A DNA stretch of 64,000 bases, taken from positions 247,085,736 to 247,149,735 of the forward strand of contig OY294067.1 in the NCBI GenBank assembly GCA_958510875.1, given 5' to 3'. The first letter of the stretch is position 1, and each line of letters opens with the position of its first letter. Position numbers and translations under genes: made by a program. Shown one piece after another: positions 63,741-64,000 of this stretch. This DNA comes from Endomychus coccineus (Eukaryota > Arthropoda > Insecta > Coleoptera > Endomychidae). A model generated the notes under the pieces. That model searched no databases. It was not told the origin of the DNA and worked only from the letters and a program-made list of their open reading frames with translations.

Positions 63741-64000
63741 CTATTTAATATTTCAGATATATTCAGGTATTCTTATTTATTTATTCATTGATTATTATCT
63801 TCTCATTTTCATTTAATAATCGGGCACAATGCATCATTAGTTTAAGCTACGTTTGTGTCTCGAAGAAATTTGGCCATCTTGAATACTGCGATTCAGATAA
63901 TGTTCCAAAAATGTAATGAAAAGGTTATTTATTATTAGTGAACTATAAATATCTATTCAGTTCTAATATCTTCGATTTGAGCCATTGCACTTGTTGTCTT
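63741..64000. other. Right edge of window, no gene seen
   Basis: A+T-rich, with no frame or repeat recognised. Confidence 0.5.

Overview
This is an A+T-rich window from an animal nuclear genome, almost certainly an insect. It shows spliced genes with GT/AG introns, an ionotropic-receptor gene of the IR75 type, a PMEL/GPNMB-like membrane protein, and a dense, nested load of transposons typical of arthropods (mariner, DD41D mariner relatives, pogo, Copia, Penelope-like elements, helitron-like helicase pieces). The species cannot be named from the sequence; a beetle or another holometabolous or hemipteran insect would fit. No rRNA, tRNA, CRISPR array or bacterial-type operon was seen.

Two host genes are readable. 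(1) On the minus strand, 22250 down to 7445, five in-phase exons encode the signal peptide, amino-terminal domain and first ligand-binding half (S1) of an IR75-like receptor. The channel half is not in the window. Its introns are swollen by a DD41D element (12236-13576), a mariner (13750-15000), an internally deleted Copia (15156-17532), Penelope remnants and hammerhead-like motifs. (2) On the plus strand, 27883-35658, seven in-phase exons encode a complete 542-residue type I membrane protein of the PMEL/GPNMB family (signal peptide, PKD-type region, Thr/Pro-rich stretch, one membrane helix, short tail with YKTF). Two large foldback elements sit in its introns 4 and 5. An unidentified single-exon 129-codon frame (10778-11167) and a coding-like minus-strand stretch (36625-36855) may be further genes.

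Region by region: 1-2200 Penelope-like element with an inverted partial copy; 2340-3110 a 150-bp tandem repeat; 3210-5925 a non-LTR fragment split by a composite DD41D element; 7445-22250 the receptor gene; 22970-23940 THAP-exon element and palindromes; 24580-27214 a 2.6-kb long-inverted-repeat element with a decayed unknown gene; 27883-35658 the PMEL-like gene; 37595-38426 a palindromic MITE; 40970-42015 pogo pseudogene; 44541-45465 truncated mariner; 48500-49410 second Penelope remnant with hammerhead; 49786-51610 long-inverted-repeat element with transposase relic; 51541-58240 helicase-fragment repeats in tandem and inverted array; 58430-60000 LINE and MULE fragments and a 285-bp repeat; 63105-63740 inverted-repeat element with a hammerhead.

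The most notable theme is the recurrence of hammerhead-ribozyme-like cores (at least six sites) beside Penelope-type sequence or in inverted-repeat termini, several with a short palindromic stem III expected of dimer-acting ribozymes. A second theme is the number of DNA elements built of very long inverted arms.
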